A stretch of DNA of 64,000 nt from Streptomyces lateritius (GTDB lineage: Bacteria > Actinomycetota > Actinomycetes > Streptomycetales > Streptomycetaceae): positions 34,672-98,671 of the forward strand of contig NZ_BMTO01000020.1 of assembly GCF_014649715.1 (NCBI RefSeq), in the 5' to 3' direction. A model generated the notes under the pieces. The model had not been told where the DNA came from and ran no database searches. It saw nothing but the letters and a program-made list of their open reading frames with translations. How positions within the stretch are numbered: the stretch's first letter is position 1; the number at the start of each line of letters is the position of its first letter. Positions 27,586 to 35,011 of this stretch are shown here, piece by piece. The translations under genes were made by a program, and so were the position numbers.

Positions 27586-27611
27586 CTGGACTGCTGAATA
27601 CTTGTAGTCAA
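27583..27611 (-). promoter_or_regulatory. hutU: Probable hutU promoter
   Basis: On the minus strand TTGACT (27611-27606), a 17-bp spacer and CAGGAT (27588-27583) fit the housekeeping sigma consensus well. The start site would fall inside the operator palindrome, leaving a leader of about 40 bases before hutU. Confidence 0.55.
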
Positions 27612-27650
27612 CAGCTGCGGCGCCGCCCGTACCGGTGATGGGATGGGCCC

Positions 27651-28988
27651 ATGGCTTCCTACCGTCGCGATCAGGCCGTCCGGGCCGCCGTCGAACAAGG
27701 CCTCCTCTCCCCCTCCGACCCCTCCCGCCAGATCGTCGCCCTCCTCGACACCGCCGGCATCCGCGCCTCGGCCGCCGCCCTCGTCTCCGCCTTCGCCGCC
27801 GTCACCGACGCCCCCGTCCTGCACGCCTTCGCCGTGAAGGCCACCCCCCTCGTGCCCGTGCTGCGCCTGCTGTACGACTGCGGGCTCGGCGTCGAGGTCG
27901 CGAGCCCCGGCGAGCTGGCCCTCGCCCGCGCGGCCGGCGTCCCCCCGTCCCGTACCGTCCTCGACTCTCCCGCCAAGACGCCCGCCGAACTGCGGCAGGC
28001 GCTCGCCCTCGGGATCGCGGTCAACGCCGACAATTTCCAGGAGCTGGCCAGGATCGACGCGCTCATCGCCTCCGCGCCGACCGCGAGCCCGATCGGCCTA
28101 CGGGTGAACCCGCAGATCGGGGCGGGGACGATCGGCGCCCTGTCCACCGCGACCGCCACCTCCAAGTTCGGCGTCGGCCTGCGCGACGAGGGCGCGCGCG
28201 AGGCCGTCGTCCAGGCCTACCTCGACCGGCCGTGGATGCGCAGGCTGCACACCCACACCGGCTCCCAGGGCATCCCGCTCGCCCTGATGGCCGAGGGGGT
28301 CGCGACCGCCCACGCGCTCGCCGAGGAGATCAACGCCAAGGCCGGGCGGCAGCAGGTCGACACCATCGACATCGGCGGCGGACTGCCGGTCAACTTCGTC
28401 ACCGACGAGGAGACGCCGACCTACGCGGAGTACGCCGAGCTGCTCGCCGCGACCGCCCCGGGACTCTTCGACGGGCGCTACGGCATCGTCACCGAGTTCG
28501 GCCGCTCGCTGCTCGCCAAGCACGGCACGATCCTGGCCCGTGTGGAGTACACGAAGACCTCCGGCGCCCGCCCCATCGCCGTCACCCACGCGGGCGTCCA
28601 GGTGGCCACCCGTACCGTCTACGCCCCCGACTCCTGGCCGCTGCGCGTCCTCGCGTACGACGCCGACGGCCGGCCCCGCACCGGTCCCGAGATCCCTCAG
28701 GACGTCGTCCAGGACGTGGCGGGACCCGCCTGTTTCGCGGGCGACATGCTCGCCACCGCCCGGCCGCTGCCGCTGCTCCGGCCCGACGACATCGTCGCCG
28801 TACCGGACACCGGGGCGTACTACTTCGCCCACCACTACGCGTACAACAGCCTGCCCCGTCCCGGCGTCCACGGCTTCACCGTCGCCGACGACGGCGCGGT
28901 CTCCTTCGCGACCGTCCGCACGCCGCAGAGCCTCGACGAGATCGTCGCCGAGTCCGGCGGTGAGCGGCCCGACGCGTTGCTGGGCTGA
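27651..28988 (+). CDS. Diaminopimelate-decarboxylase-like PLP enzyme
   Basis: 445 residues of fold-type III PLP enzymes. K in AFAVKATPL is the Schiff-base lysine; HTGSQG, DIGGGLP and TEFGRSL bind PLP phosphate and substrate, and DTGAYYFAHHYAYNS is the C-terminal Tyr motif. The usual C-E-S-x-D motif that supplies the substrate-binding Cys in LysA reads PACFAGDMLA, so Glu and Ser are missing. It is therefore probably not the main LysA but a related decarboxylase or racemase. Divergent from hutU, sharing the operator, which suggests a link with histidine or glutamate metabolism. Confidence 0.85.
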   Translation: MASYRRDQAVRAAVEQGLLSPSDPSRQIVALLDTAGIRASAAALVSAFAAVTDAPVLHAFAVKATPLVPVLRLLYDCGLGVEVASPGELALARAAGVPPSRTVLDSPAKTPAELRQALALGIAVNADNFQELARIDALIASAPTASPIGLRVNPQIGAGTIGALSTATATSKFGVGLRDEGAREAVVQAYLDRPWMRRLHTHTGSQGIPLALMAEGVATAHALAEEINAKAGRQQVDTIDIGGGLPVNFVTDEETPTYAEYAELLAATAPGLFDGRYGIVTEFGRSLLAKHGTILARVEYTKTSGARPIAVTHAGVQVATRTVYAPDSWPLRVLAYDADGRPRTGPEIPQDVVQDVAGPACFAGDMLATARPLPLLRPDDIVAVPDTGAYYFAHHYAYNSLPRPGVHGFTVADDGAVSFATVRTPQSLDEIVAESGGERPDALLG

Positions 28989-29011
28989 CGTCCCGGTGGT
29001 TCCGTGGATCC

Positions 29012-29479
29012 ATGGCTGCTACGAAGAGCGTCGTCGTCGAACGCCGGATCAAGGCGACCCCCGGGCCGGTCTGGGAGACGCTGACGGACCTGAGGGGGAT
29101 GGAACGGGTCCTCAGCGGCGTGGACCGGGTGGAGGTGCTCACGGAGGGCGTCTTCGGGGTCGGCACGCGCTGGCGCGAGACCCGGAAGATGTTCGGCAAG
29201 GAGGCCACGGAGGAGATGACCGTGACCGAGAGCGAGCCGCCCGACCGGTACGTCACGGTGGCCGACTCCCACGGCATGCACTACGTGTCGGAGATCGCGC
29301 TGCGCCCCGACGGGACGGGTGCGACGACGGTACGGATGACCTTCTCGGCGCGTCCCTCCGCCGGGCGCTCCACGGGTCTGCTGGCGCGGTTCCTCGGCGG
29401 CCTCGGCGCCAAGGCCGTGAGCCGGGCCCTCGCCAAGGACCTGGACGACGTGGCCGCATCGGTGGAGCGCCGGGGCTGA
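29012..29479 (+). CDS. SRPBCC (START-like) family protein
   Basis: 155 residues. Begins KSVVVERRIKATPGPVWETL, the typical first strand and helix of the SRPBCC/polyketide cyclase-type lipid-binding fold; GVFGVGTRWRETRKMFGKE and YVSEIALRPDG fit its strands. Ends in a helix of LAKDLDDVAASVERRG, also typical. It starts 24 bp after the lysA-like gene, so it may be cotranscribed. No substrate can be named. Confidence 0.85.
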   Translation: MAATKSVVVERRIKATPGPVWETLTDLRGMERVLSGVDRVEVLTEGVFGVGTRWRETRKMFGKEATEEMTVTESEPPDRYVTVADSHGMHYVSEIALRPDGTGATTVRMTFSARPSAGRSTGLLARFLGGLGAKAVSRALAKDLDDVAASVERRG

Positions 29480-29631
29480 GCCCGTACGGCCGGGACCGCT
29501 CCCGTCCGGCTCCTCCCGATCGCGATCCCGGCCCCGCTCCCTCTCCCGTACGAGTGACAGGGCGGCGGGCATCAGTTCTCCGCCGCCGGGGCAGAGACCT
29601 TCCCATCGGCAAACGGGAAAGGGGTCCCTCC

Positions 29632-30969
29632 ATGGCCACGGCCGCGACCGAACAGCCAGCCCTCAAACGCGCCATCGGGCCCAAGCTGCTCATCCTCTTC
29701 GTCATCGGCGACATCCTGGGCACCGGGATCTACGCCACCACCGGCAAGGTGGCGGGCAAGGTCGGCGGCGCGCTCTGGCTGCCGTTCGTGATCGGCTTCG
29801 TCGTCGCGCTGCTGACCGCCGCCTCGTACGTCGAACTCGTCGGCAAGTACCCGAAGGCGGCGGGCGCCGCCCTCTACACCCAGAAGGCCTTCAAGGTCCC
29901 CTTCCTCACCTTCATCGTGGCGTTCATGGTGATGTGCTCGGGGCTCTCGTCCGCGAGCGCGGCGGCGCGCGCCTTCAGCGGGGACTACTTCCGGGAGTTC
30001 ACGGACGCGATCCCGCCCACCCTCATCGCGATCACCTTCATCGTCGCCCTCGCCGCTCTCGCGCTGCGGGGGGTGTCGGAGTCGGTGAAGACCAACGTCG
30101 TCCTGACCGTGGTCGAGCTGACCGGTCTGCTGATCATCCTCTCGATCGGCGCCTGGGCCGTGCTGACCGGCGAGGGCGAGCCGTCCCGGCTCGGCGAGTT
30201 CGAGGCCTCCGGCAGCGGATACGCGCTGATGACCAGCGTGCTGGGCGCCACCGCGCTCGGCTTCTTCGCCTTCGTCGGCTTCGAGGACTCCGTCAACATG
30301 GCGGAGGAGACGCAGGATCCCGTCCGCACCTTCCCCCGCGCCATCTTCACCGGCGTCGCCGTCACCGGCACCATCTACGTCCTGGTCGCCCTCGCCTCCT
30401 CGCTGCTCGTGGACCACCGGACGCTGGAAAAGTCCAGCGGTCCGCTCCTGGAGGTCGTGAAGGCCGGCGGGGTCGACTTCCCCCCGAAGCTCTTCGCGCT
30501 GATCGCCCTCTTCGCGGTCACCAACTCCGCGCTCATCAACATCATGATGGCCTCCCGGCTCTGCTACGGCCTCGCCAACGAACGGGTGCTGCCGCGCGTG
30601 ATGGGCAAGGTCCTCAAGAACCGCCGTACGCCGCTCACCGGCATCGTCTTCGTCACCCTGCTCGCGATCGGCCTGGTGTCCACGGGCGAGATCGAGGGTC
30701 TCGGCGACACCACCGCGTTCCTCCTGCTCTGCGTCTTCGCGGTGGTCAACATCACCGTCCTCGTCCTGCGCAAGGACCGCGTGGAGCACGCGCACTTCCG
30801 TACGCCGACGGCACTGCCGGTCCTCGGCGCGATCACCGCGCTGATCCTGGCCAGCCCGCTCGCGGACCGCTCGGCGGACGTGTACATCCGGGCGGGTGTC
30901 CTGCTCGTCATCGGGATCGGGCTGTGGATCGTCAACAAGATCGTCCTGCGGGCCCGCCACGAGGACTGA
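29632..30969 (+). CDS. APC-family amino acid permease
   Basis: 445 residues with about 12 TM helices. The N-terminus has FVIGDILGTGIYATTG, the unwound first helix motif (GxGI) of amino acid/polyamine permeases, and helix 6 has FFAFVGFEDSVNMAEETQDP. Start ATG 29632 follows GGGAAAGGGG. It is separated from the SRPBCC gene by about 150 bp. Given the nearby hut and lysA-like genes an amino acid or amine substrate is likely, but which one is not readable. Confidence 0.9.
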   Translation: MATAATEQPALKRAIGPKLLILFVIGDILGTGIYATTGKVAGKVGGALWLPFVIGFVVALLTAASYVELVGKYPKAAGAALYTQKAFKVPFLTFIVAFMVMCSGLSSASAAARAFSGDYFREFTDAIPPTLIAITFIVALAALALRGVSESVKTNVVLTVVELTGLLIILSIGAWAVLTGEGEPSRLGEFEASGSGYALMTSVLGATALGFFAFVGFEDSVNMAEETQDPVRTFPRAIFTGVAVTGTIYVLVALASSLLVDHRTLEKSSGPLLEVVKAGGVDFPPKLFALIALFAVTNSALINIMMASRLCYGLANERVLPRVMGKVLKNRRTPLTGIVFVTLLAIGLVSTGEIEGLGDTTAFLLLCVFAVVNITVLVLRKDRVEHAHFRTPTALPVLGAITALILASPLADRSADVYIRAGVLLVIGIGLWIVNKIVLRARHED

Positions 30970-31083
30970 GCGCACACGGCATGTTCCGATGGAAAATGCC
31001 AGAACTCCTGACCCCAGCCGGAACGTTGAGTAACGTCACGGTCACTGCCGTACGCCGCACGCCGCATCGGGAGGGGAACCCGC

Positions 31084-31524
31084 GTGCCCGGAATCGACGA
31101 GTGCCTGCTGGAGGCCATGAGCTTGCCGGGTGCACGGGGTGCCTCCCTGGTCGACTGGACCAGCGGCCTCGCCCTCGGCACGGCGGGCGACTCGCCGGTC
31201 GGCGACCACGAGACGACCGCCGCCGAGACGGCCGAACTGGCCCGGGCGGCGGCGGAGTACGACTCCTTCGCGAGCGACGGCTCAGCGGCCGGTGACGGCG
31301 TCCCGGCCCCCGGCACCCCGGCACCCGGCGGGGAGTTACCCAAGGGGCCACCCGTCGAGGACCTCATCCTCACCACCCGCAGCGGCTATCACATCCTCCG
31401 CTTCGTCGAGACGGCCTTCGACAGCAGCGTCTTCCTGCACCTGTGGCTCGACCGCGACCAGGGCAACCTCGCCCTCGCCCGGATCCGGCTGCGCGACCTC
31501 GCCGAGAAGCTGGTCCTCGGATGA
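31084..31524 (+). CDS. Roadblock/LC7-like protein with a TTA codon (cluster protein A)
   Basis: 146 residues. The ends match the third Roadblock protein of the cluster: GASLVDWTSGLALGT and DLILTTRSGYHILRFVE, FLHLWLDRDQGNLALARIRL. Between them is an insert of about 45 residues rich in Ala, Gly and Pro. Leu85 in this insert is encoded by TTA (31336-31338), the rare codon read by the bldA tRNA, so translation probably depends on bldA. GTG 31084 has GGGAGGGG upstream. The stop overlaps the next start (ATGA). Roadblock proteins regulate small GTPases or scaffold signalling; the partner here is unknown. Confidence 0.85.
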   Translation: MPGIDECLLEAMSLPGARGASLVDWTSGLALGTAGDSPVGDHETTAAETAELARAAAEYDSFASDGSAAGDGVPAPGTPAPGGELPKGPPVEDLILTTRSGYHILRFVETAFDSSVFLHLWLDRDQGNLALARIRLRDLAEKLVLG

Positions 31525-32279
31525 CCGTCTCCCCCATGCTCAACCGCCTCGCCGCCGAACGCGCCACCGGCGCCCTGCTGCGCGACCACGGCACGCTCTA
31601 CCTCGTCGACGGGCGAGTCGTGCACGCCGAGAGCCCCGCCTCCCCCGGCCTCGACGTCCTCCTGACCACCGGCGGACGCCTGCCCCGCGAGGGCTGGGAC
31701 GAGGCCGTCGACCGGGCGGGGGCACGCCGCGAGGTGGGCAGGTTCCTGGTGGACAGCGGCCGGCTGCACGACGGCGAGCTGGAGATCTGCCATCTCGGGG
31801 CGGTCTTCGACGCGGCGTTCTTCGCGCTCGCGCCCGCCTCCGGCCCGACCCGCTTCCGGTACGGCGTGGGCCACTGGTTCGGCACGGTCCGGCCGGTCTC
31901 CACCGAGGCCGTCGAGCGCGAGACGGTACGCCGCCGTGAACTGCTCGACAGCGTCTGGCCGTACAGCGCCGTGGACACCGCCCCCGTCCTGCCCCGACCG
32001 GCCGCTCCCGGCCAGACGGTGACCCCGCGCCGGCGGGCCCTGCTGGCCGCCGCGGACGGCTCCCGGACGCCGGCGGACATCGCGCGGCGGCTCGGCCGCC
32101 CCGCCTTCCACACGCTGCTCGACGTGCGCCGTCTCGCGGCCGCCGGCCTCGTCGAGACCCCGCTCGAACCCCTGCCGGCCGCCCCGCCCGCCGTGCCCAC
32201 CTGGGTCGGCGAGGTCGCGGCGGATCCGGACGTCGCCCTGCTGCGCCGGCTCCGTGACGCCCTGGAGGCAAGCCTGTGA
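31521..32279 (+). CDS. DUF4388-like protein with C-terminal winged helix
   Basis: 252 residues. The N-terminal 110 residues follow the DUF4388/PatA-N pattern: RLAAERATGALLRDHGTLYLVDGRVVHAES, then LDVLLTTGGRLP and RFLVDSGRL. The C-terminal part looks like a winged helix (RRALLAAADGSRTPADIARR, LLDVRRLAAAGLVETP). Such proteins link signalling to Roadblock/GTPase or gliding-type systems. ATG 31521 overlaps the stop of protein A, and its stop overlaps a GTG of the next frame, so the four genes are clearly one unit. Function is unknown. Confidence 0.8.
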   Translation: MTVSPMLNRLAAERATGALLRDHGTLYLVDGRVVHAESPASPGLDVLLTTGGRLPREGWDEAVDRAGARREVGRFLVDSGRLHDGELEICHLGAVFDAAFFALAPASGPTRFRYGVGHWFGTVRPVSTEAVERETVRRRELLDSVWPYSAVDTAPVLPRPAAPGQTVTPRRRALLAAADGSRTPADIARRLGRPAFHTLLDVRRLAAAGLVETPLEPLPAAPPAVPTWVGEVAADPDVALLRRLRDALEASL

Positions 32280-32320
32280 TGAGGCGGGCCCTGCGCATGC
32301 GCGCCGAGAGGAGACAACTG

Positions 32321-32713
32321 ATGTCGGCAGAAGCCGAGGTGCTCGGCGAGCTGAGACGGCTGCGGGCCCGGCTGCCGCAGCTCACCGGGGCGCTCGCGGC
32401 GAGCGCGGACGGTCTGGTGCTCGCCCGGGACACCGTGGACGGCGAGGCGGAGAGCGTCGCGGCGCTCACCGCGGCCGCCCTGGGCGTCGGGCAGCGGCTG
32501 ACCGAGTCCACCGGGCAGGGCGGCTTCCGCGAACTGCTGGTACGGGGCGAGAACGGCTACGTCGCCACGTACGCGGCGGGCGGCTCGGCCGTTCTGACGC
32601 TGCTCGCGGAGCCCCGCATCAACGTGGGCCGGCTCCATCTGGAGGCCCGGCGGTCGAGCGCCCGGATAGGGGAGCTCGTCGACGAGGCGCTGGAACGCAA
32701 AGACCTGAACTGA
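32321..32713 (+). CDS. Roadblock/LC7 domain protein (cluster protein B)
   Basis: 130 residues. A helix (AEAEVLGELRRLRARLPQLT) precedes the Roadblock core GALAASADGLVLARDT, AALTAAALGVGQRLTE, FRELLVRGENGYVATYAAG and SAVLTLLAEPRINVGRLHLEA. This resembles the CvnB-type Roadblock protein more than A and C do. I chose ATG 32321 with GAGGAG 8 bp upstream; GTG 32276, overlapping the previous stop, would add 15 residues. Confidence 0.87.
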   Translation: MSAEAEVLGELRRLRARLPQLTGALAASADGLVLARDTVDGEAESVAALTAAALGVGQRLTESTGQGGFRELLVRGENGYVATYAAGGSAVLTLLAEPRINVGRLHLEARRSSARIGELVDEALERKDLN

Positions 32714-32753
32714 CCGACCGAACGACCGAATCACGAGAAGGAAGTGCGACACC

Positions 32754-33125
32754 ATGGCGAACACCGAGACCGCCCTCAAGGAAGCCACCGCGATCGACGG
32801 CGCCATCGGCGCCGCGCTGGTCGACTACACCAGCGGCATGGCCCTCGGCACCATCGGCGGCGGCAAGGAGCTCGACCTCAATGTGGCGGCCGCGGGCAAC
32901 ACCGACGTGGTCCGCGCCAAGGTCCGGACGATGGAGATGCTCGGCCTCAACGACGAGATCGAGGACATCCTGATCACGCTCGGCGGCCAGTACCACCTGA
33001 TCCGGCTGCTCAAGGGGCGCGGTACGAACGGCCTGTTCCTGTACCTGGCCCTGGACAAGGAGAGGGCGAACCTGGCGATGGCCCGCCACCAGCTGAAGAA
33101 GATCGAGGCGGAACTGGACATCTGA
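32754..33125 (+). CDS. Roadblock/LC7-like protein (cluster protein C)
   Basis: 123 residues. AIGAALVDYTSGMALGT, NTDVVRAKVRTMEMLGL, IEDILITLGGQYHLIRLL and GLFLYLALDKERANLAMARH show the fold and close relation to protein A, without A's insert. ATG 32754 has GAAGGAAG upstream. Its stop is one base from the stop of the convergent RpiR gene. No GTPase or kinase gene accompanies it. Confidence 0.87.
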   Translation: MANTETALKEATAIDGAIGAALVDYTSGMALGTIGGGKELDLNVAAAGNTDVVRAKVRTMEMLGLNDEIEDILITLGGQYHLIRLLKGRGTNGLFLYLALDKERANLAMARHQLKKIEAELDI

Positions 33126-33126
33126 G

Positions 33127-33978
33127 CTACTCCACGAACAGGCCCCGCGCCGCCGCCTTCGTGTCGAACTCCTCGAGCCGCGCCTGCGCGTCGGGCAGTT
33201 CGTCGGCCATCGCCTCCAGCAGGACCCGGCCGAGCAGCATCGGCGCGCAGGCCGTGTCGAAGGCCAGGCCGGTGCCGACGGCGGCCGGGATCAGCAGGTC
33301 ACTGTGGGCGGCGACGGGCGCGAAGGCCGATTCGGCGACCGTCACCACGGTCAGTCCGGCCGCCCGCGCGTACTCCAGCGCCTCCACGACCTCCCGGGGG
33401 TGGCGCGGCAGCGCGAAGCAGAGCAGGGCCGTGGCCCCGGCCCGTACGGCCGCGTCGACGCGGTCGGTGAGCATCGACCCGCCCTCGTCGAGGAGGCGGA
33501 CGTCGGGATGGACCTTGGCGGCGAAGTAGGCGAAGCCGCGCGCCTGCGAGGAGGCGGCCCGCAGCCCGAGCACGGGCAGCGGGCGGGAGGCGGCGAGGAG
33601 CCGTCCGGCGCGCTCGACGGGCGCGGGGTCGGCGAGCAGCTCGGCGAGGTGGCGGAGGTTCTCCATCTCGGCGAGGACGGCCTGCTGGTACTCGTTGTGC
33701 TCGCTGCCGTCGCCCGCGCCCGGGCCCCCGGTGCTCTCGGCGGGCGCGACCTCGCGCAGATGGCGGCGGAGTGCCGGATAGCCGTCGAAGCCGAGGGCGA
33801 CGGCGAAGCGGGTGACGGAGGGCTGACTGACGCCGGCGAGCTCGGCCAGCTCGACACTGGACAGGAACGGCACGTCGCCGGCCCGTCGCACCATGCAGTG
33901 CGCGATCCGCCGCTGGGTGGGTGTCAGCCGGTGCCCCTCGAAGAGCGCCTGCAGCCGTCCGGCCGGGCTGTCGCTCAC
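33127..33978 (-). CDS. RpiR/MurR-family transcriptional regulator
   Basis: 283 residues. N-terminal HTH (LTPTQRRIAHCMV, SSVELAELAGVSQPSVTRFAVALG) and C-terminal SIS sugar-isomerase domain (LPVLGLRAASSQARGFAYFA, RAGATALLCFALPRHPREV). The family senses phosphosugars. GTG 33978 has AAGGGGG 6 bp upstream; the ATG at 34002 has none. A palindrome lies 37 bp upstream and may be its own operator. The genes it controls are not evident from position. Confidence 0.9.
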   Translation of the reverse strand: MSDSPAGRLQALFEGHRLTPTQRRIAHCMVRRAGDVPFLSSVELAELAGVSQPSVTRFAVALGFDGYPALRRHLREVAPAESTGGPGAGDGSEHNEYQQAVLAEMENLRHLAELLADPAPVERAGRLLAASRPLPVLGLRAASSQARGFAYFAAKVHPDVRLLDEGGSMLTDRVDAAVRAGATALLCFALPRHPREVVEALEYARAAGLTVVTVAESAFAPVAAHSDLLIPAAVGTGLAFDTACAPMLLGRVLLEAMADELPDAQARLEEFDTKAAARGLFVE

Positions 33979-34014
33979 GCCGTCCCCCTTCTGCTTATTC
34001 ATCTACCTCGAACT

Positions 34015-34032
34015 CTGCATGAAGATATGCAG
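34015..34032. promoter_or_regulatory. Palindrome upstream of the RpiR gene
   Basis: CTGCAT (34015-34020), GAAGAT, ATGCAG (34027-34032): perfect 6-bp arms with a 6-bp spacer, in a locally A/T-rich stretch. Spacing and position suit an autoregulatory operator between divergent genes. Confidence 0.5.
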
Positions 34033-34061
34033 GAGGGCAAGGAGAACGGGGGACAGCCCTA

Positions 34062-34091
34062 CTGACGTACTGCCTCACGGGTCTCTACGGT
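34062..34091 (+). promoter_or_regulatory. Promoter for a leaderless transcript
   Basis: CTGACG (34062-34067), an 18-bp spacer, then TACGGT (34086-34091), six bases before ATG 34098. The start site would coincide with the A of the start codon, and no SD exists. Confidence 0.6.
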
Positions 34092-34097
34092 GCGACC

Positions 34098-34538
34098 ATG
34101 GACACCCGCGATGACACCCGCGACTCCGCTCGTGCGGACGAGCTGAAGAGCGAACTGGACGCCACTTTGCACGCCCGCCGGGAGCTGGGAACGGAGTACG
34201 AGTCCGCCCTGATCGAGTCCTTCCTGGGCAAGGTGGAGCAGAGCCTGGACGCCGCCGTCGACCGCCGGGTACGGCGCCGGCTGGCCGAGCAGCGGATGGA
34301 GACCGCCCGCGGCGGCCGCGCGGCGGCGCCGGCCGGCGAGGGCTTCGGGGAGCGGTTCGGCTTCGGGATCATCTCGCTGGTCATCGCCGTCCCGCTGTCG
34401 GCCATCGCGGCCCACCAGGCGCACCTGGAGGGCCTGATCGTGACCTGGCTCGGCATCGTGGGCGTCAACGCCGTCCACGCCTTCAGGGGCCGCCTGCCGC
34501 GCCTCGGAGCGGAGAAGGACGCGGGGGACGACTTCTGA
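34098..34538 (+). CDS. Small membrane protein of unknown function
   Basis: 146 residues. A charged N-terminal half with helical heptads (DELKSELDATLHARRELGTE, VEQSLDAAVDRRVRRRLAEQ) precedes a hydrophobic region with two short TM helices (FGIISLVIAVPLSAIAA; LIVTWLGIVGVNAVHAF). It resembles small conserved Streptomyces proteins of unknown role. Expressed from what looks like a leaderless promoter. Divergent from the RpiR regulator, hence a possible target of it. Confidence 0.75.
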   Translation: MDTRDDTRDSARADELKSELDATLHARRELGTEYESALIESFLGKVEQSLDAAVDRRVRRRLAEQRMETARGGRAAAPAGEGFGERFGFGIISLVIAVPLSAIAAHQAHLEGLIVTWLGIVGVNAVHAFRGRLPRLGAEKDAGDDF

Positions 34539-34582
34539 CCCCGGCCGCCTCGGCGAGCCCCGTCAGCCTCGGGAAGAAGCAC

Positions 34583-34635
34583 GCGGGGACCGCCGCACCC
34601 CCATCGCTGGGGGGCGGGACGACGGCGGTCCCCGC
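34583..34635 (+). terminator. Hairpin terminator
   Basis: Perfect 13-bp stem, GCGGGGACCGCCG (34583-34595) with CGGCGGTCCCCGC (34623-34635). The loop has its own CCCCC/GGGGG hairpin. It lies 45 bp after the small membrane protein gene. Confidence 0.7.
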
Positions 34636-34829
34636 GGGGGACACGGGCCCGGGTCAGGGCCGGTCTCCGCGTCCGTGGCGTCTTCAGGAGGTCCGGGAGC
34701 CGCTCCGTTGTCCTTGACGCCGACAACGACCAGGCTGCCGGACCCGTGTTAAGCCGGTGCTGCGCGTACGTGTCGCGCTCGTACCTTTTTCGCGAACGCC
34801 CGACCGACGCCGTTCCAGGGCTGGTTCGT

Positions 34830-35007
34830 GTCCGGAAAGTAGCGCCGTCTGCCCGCAGGGCAGGGCCCGCAGGGCAGGGCCCGCGGCGCCTGGTGCCTGC
34901 GATCGCAACGCGGAGGGTCACCCTCGTACGGGGCGTACTCGGGTGATCCCGCCAACGCGGCGAACGTGCGTGCCAGGCGCCGCGGGCCAGGCGGGACTTC
35001 ACGGACC
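34830..35007. repeat. Dispersed self-complementary repeat, copy 1
   Basis: 178 bp, alike over its whole length to 41015-41178. Ends are imperfect inverted repeats (GTCCGGAAAGT and the complement of ACTTCACGGAC). Inside, GGCCCGCGGCGCCTGG recurs as its exact complement about 90 bp later, and a second stem joins GGGTCACCCTCGTACG with CGTACTCGGGTGATCCC. This copy carries a 14-bp tandem duplication (GCAGGGCAGGGCCC). It stops 4 bp from the cbs stop codon. Confidence 0.8.
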
Positions 35008-35011
35008 CGGC

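Larger units (their letters stand above)
34539..35011. other. Gene-free region holding a terminator and a dispersed repeat
   Basis: 473 bp. Besides the hairpin at 34583-34635 and the repeat at 34830-35007, the middle (34640-34829) shows no start with RBS and no frame that reads as a protein with confidence. A minus-strand frame ending at 34749 reads NQPWNGVGRAFAKKV, which I cannot assign. Confidence 0.5.

Noticed and set aside
31084..33125. Conservon (cvn) operon
   Set aside because: Only Roadblock-type genes are present; no histidine kinase, DUF742 or GTPase on either side.
34749..34830. Minus-strand frame reading NQPWNGVGRAFAKKV
   Set aside because: Short, no start or RBS, upstream part lies in the dispersed repeat; chance frame cannot be excluded.
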